Of a DNA stretch of 64,000 bases, positions 12,420 to 26,800 are shown piece by piece (within the stretch, counting starts at the first letter, position 1; every line of letters begins with the position of its first letter). The stretch is taken from contig CM060066.1 of assembly GCA_030533445.1 (NCBI GenBank), positions 38,631,235 to 38,695,234 of the forward strand, given 5' to 3'. Source of the DNA: Cyprinodon diabolis. Taxonomy: Eukaryota; Chordata; Actinopteri; Cyprinodontiformes; Cyprinodontidae. Made by a program: the position numbers and the translations under genes. The notes under the pieces are model-generated. The model searched no databases. It had not been told where the DNA came from and saw nothing but the letters and a program-made list of their open reading frames with translations.

Positions 12420-14795
12420 AGGGAGACTGTGTTCTGCTGCGATAACTGACGTCCTCATAAAAACCCATTTAAATCAGCTATAAGCAAACCTTTTATTAAC
12501 TCAGGATGAAGACATGCAGGTGTAAAAAAAGAAAATGGCACATTTTACTAATAGTACAGAATATTCCCTTTTTATTCTCTTTATTTAATAAATGTGTCAT
12601 AAACCAATCATTTAACGTGAAAATATGGGTTTGAATAATAATTGTTAATCAAGCTTCTCAAGCAACACAGCTGTACATTATAAAGGCTGCTATAAACCCC
12701 AAAAAAGGCCTATAAAATAGAATAAACTGATAGGAAACTTGGAAATAAAAATGTTGGAAGAAAATATTTTATTTGACAAATATCTTATAATTTTAAATAA
12801 AACTTTTTTTTCCTCCTTTTTGTTACAAGAGTGTTAAAAATGTGAGCTTTAACATCACAGAGCATTTGACATCCTGAACTTTGCAGAGGATATTGAAATC
12901 TGAAGACCGTTTTATTTTTCAGGTAGCTTGAAGAAAGGGAGAGACATTTGAATTCCTTCAGAGAATCTTCTCTTTCTCTGTGAAATGTATTTGCCTGTTG
13001 GGAAATCTTTACCTTAAACCCAGACGCCGCCAAACTTTGGAAAAAAAACGCCCCCAGAAAACTATTTTTTTGTCAATATTAGCAGCACATTATTACAATT
13101 TACACTTTTTTCACAGGTTTTTTACAAATTTGAGCCAAAGCAAAATATTTTCTTATAAACACATGAATAACAGAAACATTATAAATCCCTTCCTTAACAT
13201 AAACAGTTTATAATTTCTATCGCCTCAACATTTATCAGTGAAACTGCTGAAATGAACCTTGTCTGGAGTTAATTGGTTTGTAAATAAATGGAGATGCACT
13301 TTTACAGTAATTTTGAATGTGACATTTTATGTACCTTACTTGTTATTGATGTCAGACGAACTTAAATTTGTATGGAGAGTGCCGTTTAAAGTTGTTTTAT
13401 GTTTCTTTATACTGTAAATAAAAACTTTAAGCATCCAGGAACTGGGAGGGGCACTAAGTTGTTTTCAAACCCAACAACAGATTTCCAGAGGGTGGTTTAC
13501 AAAGATGATAGTTTACATGTGACTTATGGGTCTAAACGAAAAGATCCTTGCTACCAACTGGTGTTTCATCATCCAATTTAAAGTCATGCTGGTTGAAATT
13601 CACTTCATGCTGTAAAATGTAGCTTTAAACACTTAAAAATCCCAGAAATCACCTTTACAGGAAGATCTGGAGACTCAAAAGTTGGATCTTAAGATCAGTA
13701 GGTCCCATCATATCCAAATGCTACCAGACATCAGTCAATGTTCTAGGTGCTTTAATGATGCAGAAGAAAAGACTAGAATAAAAAAACCTGTTTCAGTCTC
13801 ATTGGGGTGTTTAACTGACATCATCGTGATTAAAGGAGGTTGAAAAAGCTTATTAACAGGAAATGCTGTCTTTGACCTGTTGAGTCATCTGAGAAAGCAC
13901 GATTTCTAGCAGATAACAGGGAGGCTGAACATATAACAGCAAAAATGTTCAGTTTTAAGCTTTTTTTTAAAGGAAATTGTTGGATTTGGAAATGTTAACA
14001 ACTCTTTGAAAATCCCCACAGAGATGCAGTAAGGAGTTATATTCTGTAGTAAACACAGCAAGGTTTTTATTGTCCCTGTGCTCATCAGTACTGGAACACA
14101 CTAAGGAGGAGCATTTACACTTAGAAATTATCTTGTTTTTCATTAAAAAATTCAATTAAAGCTGTTTTTCAGGGACCCCTTTTTTCTCTGGGTTTTGTTT
14201 GTTCACTGCATCAACTTAGAGCTACAAACATCAGCCACGTCTTGTTCAAAGAAGTCTTTGCTTTTACTCTACAGATATATTAAACATTTTACATGCACTT
14301 TACAAAAACACAAAGCAAAGGCACCTTAACCCAAACACTCTTGACTAAACCTCGCTTTTTACATTTTAAAGAGCTCTTCAACAAGACAGACAGGAATGCA
14401 GTAGATTATAGCTAGAGTCTCAGACATGCTGTTCTCCATACAAATACAGTTTTCAAGCAAATAAACTATTTACAGACTTGATGATATTAAATACCAACTT
14501 ATAAATAGCTCGGCGTATAAATAGTTGAGTTGATGTAATGGAGGTTGTTTTTTTTTTAGTTTGAATATTATTTCTGGAATTAAAGTTTCTATAAAAATAC
14601 TGGAGCCTGAATGTTCTGATCATAAAGAGCAAATGGCAGTGAAATTATGAGAAGCTCAATTTTTCTATGCGATTTTTTTTCTCTTGAGCCCCTGTACAAT
14701 TTGTTTAAAATACCTTCTACGAAATAGCTTGAATCTTCCTCAGAAATGATTTGGTTTGTTGGGAGGCCATGCTGTGGTGGATTCTCAGTTCCAGC
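12420..14795. other. Convergent 3' ends of primpol and acsl1
   Basis: The primpol stop (12417-12419) and the acsl1 stop (14796-14798) face each other across about 2.4 kb. The primpol poly(A) signal AATAAA is at 12587-12592. The rest, up to 14795, is mostly likely acsl1 3' UTR, given that the mammalian gene has a long one; minus-strand AATAAA (plus TTTATT) occurs several times, so I do not fix the end. No additional gene is seen, and CENPU is not recognised here. Confidence 0.55.
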
Positions 14796-17700
14796 TCACA
14801 TTTTGATTTTGGCATAAAGTTCATCAATCTGCTCTCTGAAGTGATTCCGGAGTTCGTTCCTCTTGGCCTTCAGGGTGGGAGTCAGCAGACCGTTTTGGAC
14901 AGTAAACATCTCAGGATGTAATGCAATATCTCTCACCTACAATGGAACAGGTAGAAAAGTCAATTAGGATCAGGGTTTGGATTATGTATTCTCAGTCATT
15001 CATCAATGGCTGTGTGTCAGCAGAGACTGCTGACATAAGTTGATGCATTACTAATTAATAATACGATAATTTTTTTGACCTATTTTTTTTCCCCATCATT
15101 ACTCACTTGTTCAAACGACTTTAGTCCAGCTTGTTTCCCCAAAACCAGGATGTCCTCCAGAATAGCAGCCTTTACATCCTTCAATAAAGCAATCAAAAAC
15201 AGCTAAGACCGTATATCTAGAGCTCCATAATTACATCACTGCTTTTGTAAGAATCAAACCTTGTTACTGCACAGGTCGAGGTAGGATCCTTCAAATCCTT
15301 TTCTCTTGGCCCACATTGGTAAAAAGTCTGGATCTGGTACCACGATCCCCACCAAGCATGCCTAAAAAAACAAGAAGAGAATTAAATGAAGCAACATGTT
15401 TGCAATATTATAAAACAAGATTATTGTTATTTTTATAATACTTAACCTTTAAGCTGTCGCCATGAACAAATATCTGAGCCACTGGATCGCTTCGGTTATA
15501 AACGGTCTCTATTTTCTCCGGGGCGATGTACTCTCCTTGTGCCAGCTTGAAAATATGTTTCTTCCTGTCAACAATCTTCAGAATGCCATTCTGGAATCGA
15601 TAGGAAGGCCTTTTAATGACATCAAACTTGAAAGTTTCAAATCAGAGTTCTACTTTCCAGTGTTTTGCTTACTGGGAGCCATTTCCCAATGTCTCCAGTG
15701 TGCAGCCATCCATCCTTGTCTATTGCCTCTGCTGTTCTCTCGGGGTCATTCAAGTATCCCTTGAATACATTTGGTCCTTTCACACAAACCTGTAATATAA
15801 CACAGATCAGAGATTTTAACTAACATCACATTTACAGTACAAACAATTTTAGAATATTTTGTCCTTTCTAAAGTTTTTTTTTCTGTGTAACATGCACATT
15901 TGCTAAAGGCAGTTTTATGTAAGGAAATGAGATAACTTAACCAATTCATTTTTAGATTCTTTTATTTATTCGCCACATTAGTAAAAACTTGATGCAAATT
16001 GGAGATAGTCTTGCTTTTTATTCATATTCTGCTGAATACAACAGGGTCTGCCAATGCATTGCAGGGGGCAAATATTTTACTTCCTAGGTAAAGAACTACA
16101 ATAAAACAGGGGTGGGCTGGGTTTTACTTTGTAACACCCAAATGCAAAATAAACCAAGATTTTAACAACCAAAAAGATAAAAAGAAAATGTCCTAATCAA
16201 CATTTACATGAAAGACTAGAGTGGGTATCAGTGCTGTGCACCTGCACTACTGCTCTCAGGGGCAAAGTGAAGTCACAAGAGAAGACTCCACCAAAGCAGC
16301 TGCAGTCAAGGATAAATGGCTAAAACGTCCCATTGCAGGCGATTCAGGAGAAGGCTGACTGTTTCATTAACACAATTTTTTTTCCCTGATTTATGAAGTT
16401 AATATTTGTCTATAAGTGACTCATTCAGAGGAGATTCATTTTTTGTTAAAAAAAAGTATATTTGTAAATGAATCTTATTTTGTATATATTTTAGTACTTA
16501 TTTACTTTCCAGTCAACAGATTTAAGTTATAATTTTTTTCTAATTGAAAATATTGAAATAACTGAGCAATAAATGTTCAACTTAAGGAGATTAAATTAAT
16601 GTTTTACATTTTATAATCAGCTGCACTTTCCAAGGAGATACTCATGGTATGATAAAATGGCCAAGGGGTTACATGAGTCAAAAAAAGGCTGGGAATCACT
16701 GGAATACAACACTGTCAGTGAGCCCTCATGATCAATGGTTGCTACGCTTATGTTTAATAAAAACAAAGTTGGCACAAATGAATTATGTATGTCTTACTCT
16801 ACTAAAGGAAAAAATAACAATCTGCAGATGTTCATGGGTACAGACATGAAATGTTTTGATCTGCAAGCTGCAATCTTACATTCAAAAATATAACACAAAC
16901 TAAAAAATTAGTGCACAGGATGATGCCCTAACAGCTAAGCCTAAGAAAAATAAATGTGCATTCTCACCTCTCCTTCTCCGTTGGCTGCCAGGTAGTTCAT
17001 TTCTGCCACATCCACCAGTTTTACTGCATTGCATGGCAGAGGAGGCCCGACGTGACCTGATGACACAGTATTTATGTTTACTTTCTGTTTTTTTTTTAAG
17101 CACCATCGTTCTTAGACGCTTCATTCATCATAAACATAAAAAATTACTCTTGCTAAAAAGCTTAAGCAACACTTCCGGAAGCCTGAAACCTTTACCTGCT
17201 GACCAGTCGCCAGGCATGGACATGGTGCAACCAGCTGTGCATTCAGTCTGACCGTAGCCTTCATAGAACTGGGAGAAACGCAGTAAAATACACTTCAATA
17301 AATAGTGATTTAAGGTAGTATTGCTGATAAAACCAACATTAATTGTCTGAATTAGAATAAAAAGAAAACTTATTGAAACACATTTATTTGTCATACCTTC
17401 AGCTTATTCATTTGTTTTCCTTTAATTTCAAGTTTTTTAATTAATTAAGAAGCTCAGACAAATAAATCATTATGAGGATCCAATATCTGCCGACTATGCA
17501 CACTTTGTTTCACATAATTCAGTGAAATATAAAAGGTAAACTACTAAGAGCCCCTTTAGCATGATGCTACCAACACTATGCTTTGTTTAGAGATATGATC
17601 AGAGTGTTGAATACTCTATCTATAATAATTTAGATCCCTCGACTGCATTTCCAACAAAACCAATTTGACTTTCTAATAAGAAGGATAAATACATTTCTAT

Positions 17701-19347
17701 CCAGGCTAAGACAAAAGAGATGAGGATAAATTTGACTGACCTGACAACCGAGAGCAGCTCTTAGGAAAGTCAGAATGGTTGGAGATACGGGGGCTGCTCC
17801 GGTGATCACCAGTCTCACCCGACCGCCCAGGCTCAGCTGGAAAAATAAAATACAAACTGAAAGGTAATGTTTTAAAGTTATGTGGACTTTATTTTTTATA
17901 AAGAGAGATACTGTAAACGAAGGGTCTACAGGGTTTTTCAATATCTGTATGCCAGATTGATGGACAGAGAGGATCCTAAGTTTTTAACCCCACATGGGGT
18001 AGGGAGGTTTTTGCAGACAAAATTGTAGCAAACATTAAGTACGGTATAACTTTATACTACACTTTTTGTGAACTATAAGGAACAAAATGTGTAAATTCCT
18101 TACCTGTACTTTTTTGAAGATGAGTTTGTCCCACATGCTGTCCTTTCTCATCACTCCATTTTTCAGCTCTGCTTCCTTCCTTCTAAACGCAAAATCCAGC
18201 AGCCATCTTCTCAGAGGTGTGTTGGCCTGGCTGAAAACCTACAGAAAAAACAATCATCTCAACTTCTGCACACCAAGGCAAATATAATAATTAAAAAAGC
18301 AGCCTAGTTAAAGAGAGAGACAGGAAGGTGAGAGGCAGAGTAAATAGCAGAAACAGAATGCGTTATCTAACCTTGTCAAACATACGGTTGAGGAGACGGG
18401 GAACGACGGGGAAGACCGTTGGCTGCAGAGTTTTCAGATCATCCATAAGGAGTCGGATGTCCCCTTGGAAGTAGCCTATCCGTGCTCCGTGGATAAGGAT
18501 CACACCCTGAGGAAGAAAAACAGATTCCTGATTTAAATCAAAACAGTACTTTCTTTCCCCACTAGAGGGCACCATCTTCAAACAAATTTCATCTCTTGTC
18601 CTGTCATCAGTGGGATAAACTTAAAGCAAGACTTATTGCCGATCCCCTCCTGTCAATTAGACTTTATTTTACAATTGTGCTGACACAGATCCTTAAGTTT
18701 TACAATAGCCACTTAAAAAGTCAACGGGTGAAACAGACTGCTTGTGTTTAAGCCATTTCAAATAATACAAAACCCACTTAACACGGACATATCAGCTGTT
18801 TAAGACAGGCAGCGCAAGGTCAAGAGTATGTACTGTGACTATTCATCTTATACATTGGGGAAAAAAAAGTCTGTAGCTACATGTTTGCTTTTGACACTTC
18901 TTTTTTTTGTTTATTATTGACGATAAGGATATAACCTTCAAAGACGTACTAAATACGAAAATCAGCTTTCTACACGTGTTCCGTTTCTTTTATCTTTGAT
19001 CTTATTTTCTCTCAAGGCTATATATTTATACTTGATGTCGGTATACTGTGAGCAGCTGAATCAAAGGTCAGATTCCTTGTTCATGCACACATTCAGAGGA
19101 GACACTGCAAGATAAACTTCTGGGGAAGCGACAAGCTCAACAAGTACTGATGCACAGAACAGGGTAGGAAGGGAGGCTGGGCAGAACGTAGCAGCCTCAG
19201 TGATTATATGTTGTGTTGCACTAAATGTTGCATGTTGAAATGCAAATTTTAAGCTCCACTGTAATAATTATGTCAATATTAGAGATGAAATTTTAACTTC
19301 TGTTTAAAGCAAAAGTTCAACTATTAAAAGCAGTATTGTCTTATTCC

Positions 19348-19438
<91 letters not shown>

Positions 19439-22111
19439 TTTTGACCATATCCAATGGATGGAATTGTGCTATAATTAATGACCATGCACTGTTCAATTCA
19501 CACACAAAAACAGAAGTATTTTTTCAAAGAAGTTTTAAACAATATCAGGGTATTTTCTTAAAAAAGCTAGGAGCTTATAACTTTTAACCAGTTTGATGGT
19601 AAAATAACCTCAATAATGGATTATACATAAATATTTTAGTTGCTCATTCTAAGGACTTTTCAACTGAGAAGGTTGTTTCGATTATATAATGTTTTCAATC
19701 AAAATACAATTAATTGTGATGAAGTAATTACAGACCAAGTCAAAACACAAGTTAAAAATTAAATTGGGTCCCCCCCAATAAATATTTTACATGTTAATTT
19801 TACTCTTGTCATTGTCTTCAATACTTTTTTTTTTTAACTTTTGTTCTTAGAACTTTGAGATAGGCTACTTATGTGAAGAACACTATAATATTTAGTATGA
19901 TCATATATGGCTTAAAAGGTTGTCGTTCTTTTAAGGCAACTCTCAACTGTCAGTATTACATGCCGTCTGCACCTCTTTATATTGGCAATGGCAATCTTTG
20001 TCTATCATTTGCAACATGCCCAAGTATTGCACGCACAAATAAATAAATATATAAAATAAAAATTTGCCACATGCAATTTATTTGTTAAAGCAGACAATAT
20101 TCATAGTACATTAGATCCACAACATACCTGCACAACCCGTTCAAACATGTGAGCTAGGGGGAGATAGGATACATGAATGTCATGGACGCTCAGCATGCAG
20201 TGTATCTGCAGAAGAAAACACATGCATGTGTGCAGGTTAGATCACTCAGCTACTGTACCTCCACCACCCTCTCAAACATGTGTGCCAAAGGGAGGAAGGA
20301 GATGAGCACATCTTTGGAACTGGGCTTTAGTGTTCCCTGGACAGCCGGTCACAGAAAAAGGAAGGGAATAAAAAAGACAGACAGACAACGTCTAACTACA
20401 CATCTACACATGAACAATGCCTTGCTAAAGAATGAACACTTTTATAATGATTTCCAAAGAAACTTTTAATTGCAATGTTTTTTTGTTTTTAGCTTATTTG
20501 TGACTGACAACATAAAGTAGATAATAACTGTGAACTGGAATGAAATGTTTTTGTTTCTTTGAAAAAAAAAATTATTCTGAAATGTTTAGTGCATATATGT
20601 ATTCATGTACCATGATGACAGTTCCTCTGATTTAAAACATTAGATTGTAGCTGGAGGTACTTTTAGGGCTGTTATGTTGCAACAAGTTGTTGCAACATAA
20701 CAGCCTGTCTTATATTTTGCATTCTGTAGTAGGTTTGCTTCCTAGATCATGATGCTGCCTCCACCGTGTTCCACTCAGTTGATGATGCTGTATGATGTCA
20801 CATCACTTTGTTCGTTGGCCTAAAGTTCAATCTGGCTCCGACAAGCTTACAGGATCCTCTTCCAGGGTTGGATGGTGTCCCAACTAGGGTTGTCAAAAGT
20901 ATCGATACTTTACTAAAACGTTGTATCCGGATACAATACTCAATTTTAAAAGTATCGATACTACCGCCACCGTCGCTGACCGGCCTTCTCTCACTGCCTT
21001 CACATACGCACGGCAGCATGTAGCCTCTCGCTTCAGTCTGCAAGACGCCTCGGTTGGATATCCAACTCCTCCCACATGCTGTCGGTCAGCAGATATGGGA
21101 TCTTCCTATTGTTGACCTAATCAAAATGGCCGACTTTGATGTGGGCGGAATTACAGACTGAAGCGAGAAGCTACATGCTGCCGTGTGTATGTGAGGGCAG
21201 AGAGACAGCACAATAACAGAAGAGAACATGGCCAGTGCTGCTGCAGGAGGGCCAAAACAACCAGTTTTGGTCGAATATGATAGAGGCAAGAGTGCTGTTT
21301 GGAGGTATTTTGCCTTCGAGCCTGACATGGAAGCCGGACGTGTATTTGTCCTCCTTTACCCCCAGATTCCACATACTCCGCCAGCGCTCCGCTCACGTAC
21401 GGAGTACTTGTCTTTCATGTAAATCAATAAATGCTGTTCAACATCCTCCGCTACTCCTCCGCTCGTCACCGCCCACGTACGTCTTCTCCGACCCTCACCG
21501 TCAAAATACGGAGCTGAGCTATTTTTAGCCCCGCTCCGGTCAGTCCAGATCAAGACCCACAATTGCAATCGCACCAAACAGTAAAAAGAATGTAGAGAAG
21601 ACCCCGTTTGTCAAATTAAATTATAGTAAAAACAGGTCGGTAGCTAGAAAATATAATCCAAAAAACTAAGAGCAATTAATTAAATAATTGGATGCAGACT
21701 ATTGGTGCTTAAACAGACCAGGAAGAAGTTGTGGGATTCTAGAGTACATCTCACAACTTTAAAAGAAAATTCTTATTGCAGGAATGGATGAAGAGATGAT
21801 GAGTTTGGAAGCAGAGAACAAACACAGTTCATACAAACTATGTTTGATCCTAGTTATTCCTGTTACAAAAATCCACAACAGAAAGAAAATATTTGGGCAG
21901 AAACTGAACATCTGCTGGATGATGATGGGGATTTTTTTAAATATGTCATATTAAATTAAACGTTCACAGGGTTTATATACAGGAATAAGGAACTCTAATT
22001 TAATGCTATTAGAAATAATTTTAATGCCATCAACAAGTAACATGTACACAAGTTATTAGTTTACATGAAATAAGGAGCTGTAAGCACAGTTCCATGACTC
22101 AAGTAGGTAGG

Positions 22112-22196
<85 letters not shown>

Positions 22197-23494
22197 TTTT
22201 GTTTAACATGTTTGGCTAGTGTCATTGTTCTGTTTGTAAAGCATAGCCAAGGAAAGAACACTTAAAATAATTTGGTTATTTTTTATCAAGCTTGCTTAAT
22301 ATTGTGCACAGAAGACTACCTCAAAATATTGTTCTTATTGTTTATTGTATTTATTTTTTGTACTTTATTTATTAATAAAAATATTTCTGTTGAATTTTGA
22401 GGTCTTTGTTTTTTTACCTTGTGGTATCGAAAATGGTATCGAGTATCCAATATTTCGGTATCGAGTTGAAAATTTTAGTATCGTGACAACCCTAGTCCCA
22501 ACTTAGCATCGAACAGTATAATGAGCCTCTTATGACTGACTTTTAACAATAGCTAACTTCTTTTCACAATTCCACAAAGGTCAGAGTTATAAAATCCTTA
22601 ATCAGAGGAGTGGATCTCTGCAGCTCCTCTAAAGTTACCAGAGTCTCTAAGCCACCTTATTGGTTCATGTTCATTGGGCAGACATTTAGATTTAAGTAAA
22701 CCTAAATTTCTTTGATCTAGGATTCTGATTCATGACCTAACTCTGATTTAAACTTCCTTTTTTATCATTTGTCTTTCTGGAGGAGGTTGGTTGCAGTTCA
22801 TTTTTAGGAGGGGAATCATATCAAAAGGGAAGAATAGAATTGGATGGGAAACTTCAGATTTCTGTATAAATAAAAAAATCACGTATAACTTTAATTTCAC
22901 TGTACAAGTGTGCACTACCTTCTGTTGGTTTTAGGGATACATGTTTAAAAGGCACTGCATTGTGACAAACCTTAAAAATCATCTTTCTTACTGGAAATTT
23001 TCTCTAAGTTACCTATTTCCACATTATAATTCATCATAGTGAGGCCTTTGCTGGTGAATTTCATTACCTCCGTTACTTTAATGAATGCTGCTGTGTTGGA
23101 GACGACATTTCCATGGGTGAGCATTGCCCCTTTCGGAAACCCTGAATTGAAAACATCAAAGCTTAGACAAACATACGGATCACAAATAGTAATTTTAAAA
23201 TAACCATTATTTTTAACTGAAGCAAACTGGTCTTTGAGCATACCCGTGGTTCCAGATGTAAAGCAGATGATTGCCAGATCATCTGGTTTGGGAGGCTGTA
23301 ATTAATTCACAGGTATTTTCAATTTATTAGATCCGAGATTTACAATAATGTTAGTTTTCATTAGATTTACACATATAGAGTTTTTATAATAAAGCCAAGC
23401 ATAGTCAAGTTAATCAGGTCAGATGATTTGTGCTTTTTGTTTTGGGATATTGGATATCATAGACATGCGGAATAACAATAATACACATACATAC

Positions 23495-23532
<38 letters not shown>

Positions 23533-23802
23533 ACATACATATATATATACATACATACATATATACATACATACATATATATACATACATACATATATAT
23601 ATACATACATATATATACACATACATATATATACACATACATATATATATACATACATATATATATATATACATACATATATATATATATATATATACAT
23701 ATATACATATATATATACATATATACATATATATATATACATATATATACATATATATATATACATATATATATATACATATATATATATACATATATAT
23801 AC

Positions 23803-23891
<89 letters not shown>

Positions 23892-26800
23892 AAAGCAACA
23901 CTTAAAATAGTTCAACAGCAGCAACAACAAAACCTAACATGTCAAAGAGGAGAAAAAATTCATTCCGTTTCTACTCACTGTTGGTTTCTGATGATTAGCT
24001 TTGCCAATGGCCTAAAGAAAAAAAAATCCATTTTAGCTTTTGAAGACAAAACATTAAATTGCGACAAAAAAAAGAAAAATCCTCACCTCGAACTCCTTCA
24101 GACTGAGGATCTCCACCCCGCTTTCTGTTCCTCGGCTCACCAGATCCTTGTCAAAAGCTTCCATTAGAACGATGGTTTTCACTGACTTCCCCTGCCCGCT
24201 GATGCAGTCCAGAATCATCTGAGCCTTCTCAGGTACGTCACATATCACTGTTGAGATGGTGGCTGAAACAGAGGCGTAGGAAACGGTTCACTTGCTCGGT
24301 CCCCTATTTATGAGTCACAGAGGAACTGGGTCGTACCTTTGTCGATGATGTAGCCGATGGCCTCCTCGCCGAGCGTGTCGTATAGAGGGACGACCACCAA
24401 GTTGTATGTGTAACAGGCCAGCTCTGAAATCGTCCACTAAACCCAAAAAAACCCAAATGGGTTTGATTGATTTATAATATATTGATAAAAGGAGGAAAAT
24501 AAATCATGTAAAGAAGAAAACATACACATTTTGTAAACAGTTGAATGGAGAGATATATCATATATAAAAAAACATTTAACATTCATAAAAGCTGCAAATA
24601 TAATAAACATTTTAAAGTTTAAAATCTGAGTTGGTATTCTCCAGATTTCAACCAGCAATTAAAAACACGGTTGTAGATCGGGGCTAAAAGTGAGAAAATT
24701 GTCTTATTCTCTTTTTTACTGCCTGAAATCAAAGACTGCATTTACCTATGTAGACAGTTTTATTACTTCCCCTAACAATCAGAAAAAGTGAAGAATTCTA
24801 TATCAATTTAAATATAATATAACATTTGCAAAGTGCCATGAAAGGTTGTGTACATATGCTGGAGAAGGATAAAGTAGCACAGAATAATAATGCATTTCCC
24901 ATTTCTGGAGGTGAAGATCATTTGGAGATGCTAACCCAACAGCTGAAGGTCTGCACTATTGCAGCACAATGCAGGACCATGAATAGGCACCAGTAAAAGA
25001 CAAACAAAATGGAGACATCAAAAAACGAGGCTTCTTCAGGTGGAAGGAGCGAATGAAGATTTTCAAAGGGACATTAAAAGTTACCATGTTTCTCTTTGAC
25101 AAGAAAGTGAACTGTACTGCCTAAATTAGCATAAAACTAACTGTTTCTGTTCGGTTTAATCAGACAGTGTTGCTTGGAACCATAGAAAGCATCACCGTAG
25201 ATCCTGCAAACATATATCAGTATTATTGGTACAAATTGGTAGGATTTAACTAAAAAGTCAACTAGTCTACTTAACTAGGCTGAGCAGTCCCCCGTGGGGC
25301 TTGAAAACTTATAGTAATAATAATTGAACTTTACTGATCTCACACTGGAGAAATGTATCTCTGCATTTAACCCATCCCCTTGGTAGTGGGCTGCCATTGT
25401 GCGGCGCCCGGGGAGCAGTGTGGGGTTAAGGATCTCACTCAGGGACCCAGAGTGGAGTCTGTGGGGATATAACTTGTATATTTGTACTTGCAACCTTCTC
25501 AAAGTGCAAGTGCACTGCTCTAACCACAAGGCCAACACTTCCCCTTGTCTCTTATAAGCTTATTCTATGGGCCTAGTAGAGCACACACTACAGTTAGCAA
25601 TAAAAGCTGGATTGGACCAACCTGATACAACTCAGAGCAACACTGCAGCAAGAAGTATTGTAAGTAATTCTCAGACACACCCCACCTTGCAACCCTCGAC
25701 TTAATGACATGTTTTTTTAGAACAACACATAGACTCCACTTTCACTGTCAAATAGTGGACTTGGCAAAATCAGAAGTTGTAGATGCCCTAATAGGCTTAC
25801 ATGTGTTTAGTGGATTTTAAAGCTGTGGTAAACACTGGATTTTTGTCACAGTACATGTCAGCTTGTGGAGACTTCAATCCACCTCTGATAACATGATCAC
25901 ATCTGTGTTGTCGAGGGTTTCTGACACACAGCGGCTACTATTGCCCCAATGTTAGCCATTAGGCAGTGATACGCTTCATTTAAATAAAACACCCCCATTT
26001 CACGGGTAGACAGGTGCAGCTAGTGGAGTTTTCTCCAGTGGGAGCTATAAATTCAAAATAAACGTATACCAAAAACCAATCAAACATATGCTAAGTTATC
26101 ACACCAGTATATTTATATTAATGCTAACAACGAAAAACATTATAAAAACACTTTATAAAAGCAAAACATTATTTTATGTACAGGTTTACTTTTTGTACAT
26201 ATATGTTGCCCTTCTAAGGCTTTGTGAAGGCAAATCTGTGTTTTCCATGGTCCAAAATGGTGTCACAAACCTAAAAAAAATAATGTACCAGTTAAATAAT
26301 GGAGAAGCTATTAGTCAGATTTATATTTTTTTATATATAAAAAATATTTTCTGAAATTGTGTTTAAGATTAAATATGCAAATTAACAAACACCTACAAAT
26401 AGTACACTATATTATATTATATTCATTGTGAATCCCAGAACGTTCATGCTTCTTTGCCTTTTCTAAAACATTATCCATGCTGTGTCAGATCCTGACATTT
26501 GAAAAAGAACTTTTAGAGAAAATCTATCGCCAAGATTTTTGCGCCTCTGGGCGCCAATCCAACAAAAAAGGAAACAGCTTTACCCATCATTAAAGATTAA
26601 ATATGTATCTTTCACATCTAAATATATATCAATATATTTAGATAGTGGCCAAATTTAGCTAGGTAGCTCTAAATCTGAGAATTTACTCTGTACCTTTAAT
26701 AGATGCAATATAAAGATACAACTCACACAACAATGACTTTTTAACATTAAAAGCATTTGATTTACTTCAGGTCTGTTTTGTGAAAAGATGCCGACAAACT

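Noticed and set aside
15462..15764. 100-codon plus-strand frame
   Set aside because: It is antisense to two acsl1 exons with strong family matches.
23423..23893. Possible CRISPR-like regular repeat pattern
   Set aside because: The periodicity is that of a simple-sequence repeat in a vertebrate intron; there are no spacers or cas genes.
23414..23930. Several 120-160-codon Tyr/Ile-rich frames on both strands
   Set aside because: They are translations of the TA/CATA microsatellite and have no splice or promoter context.
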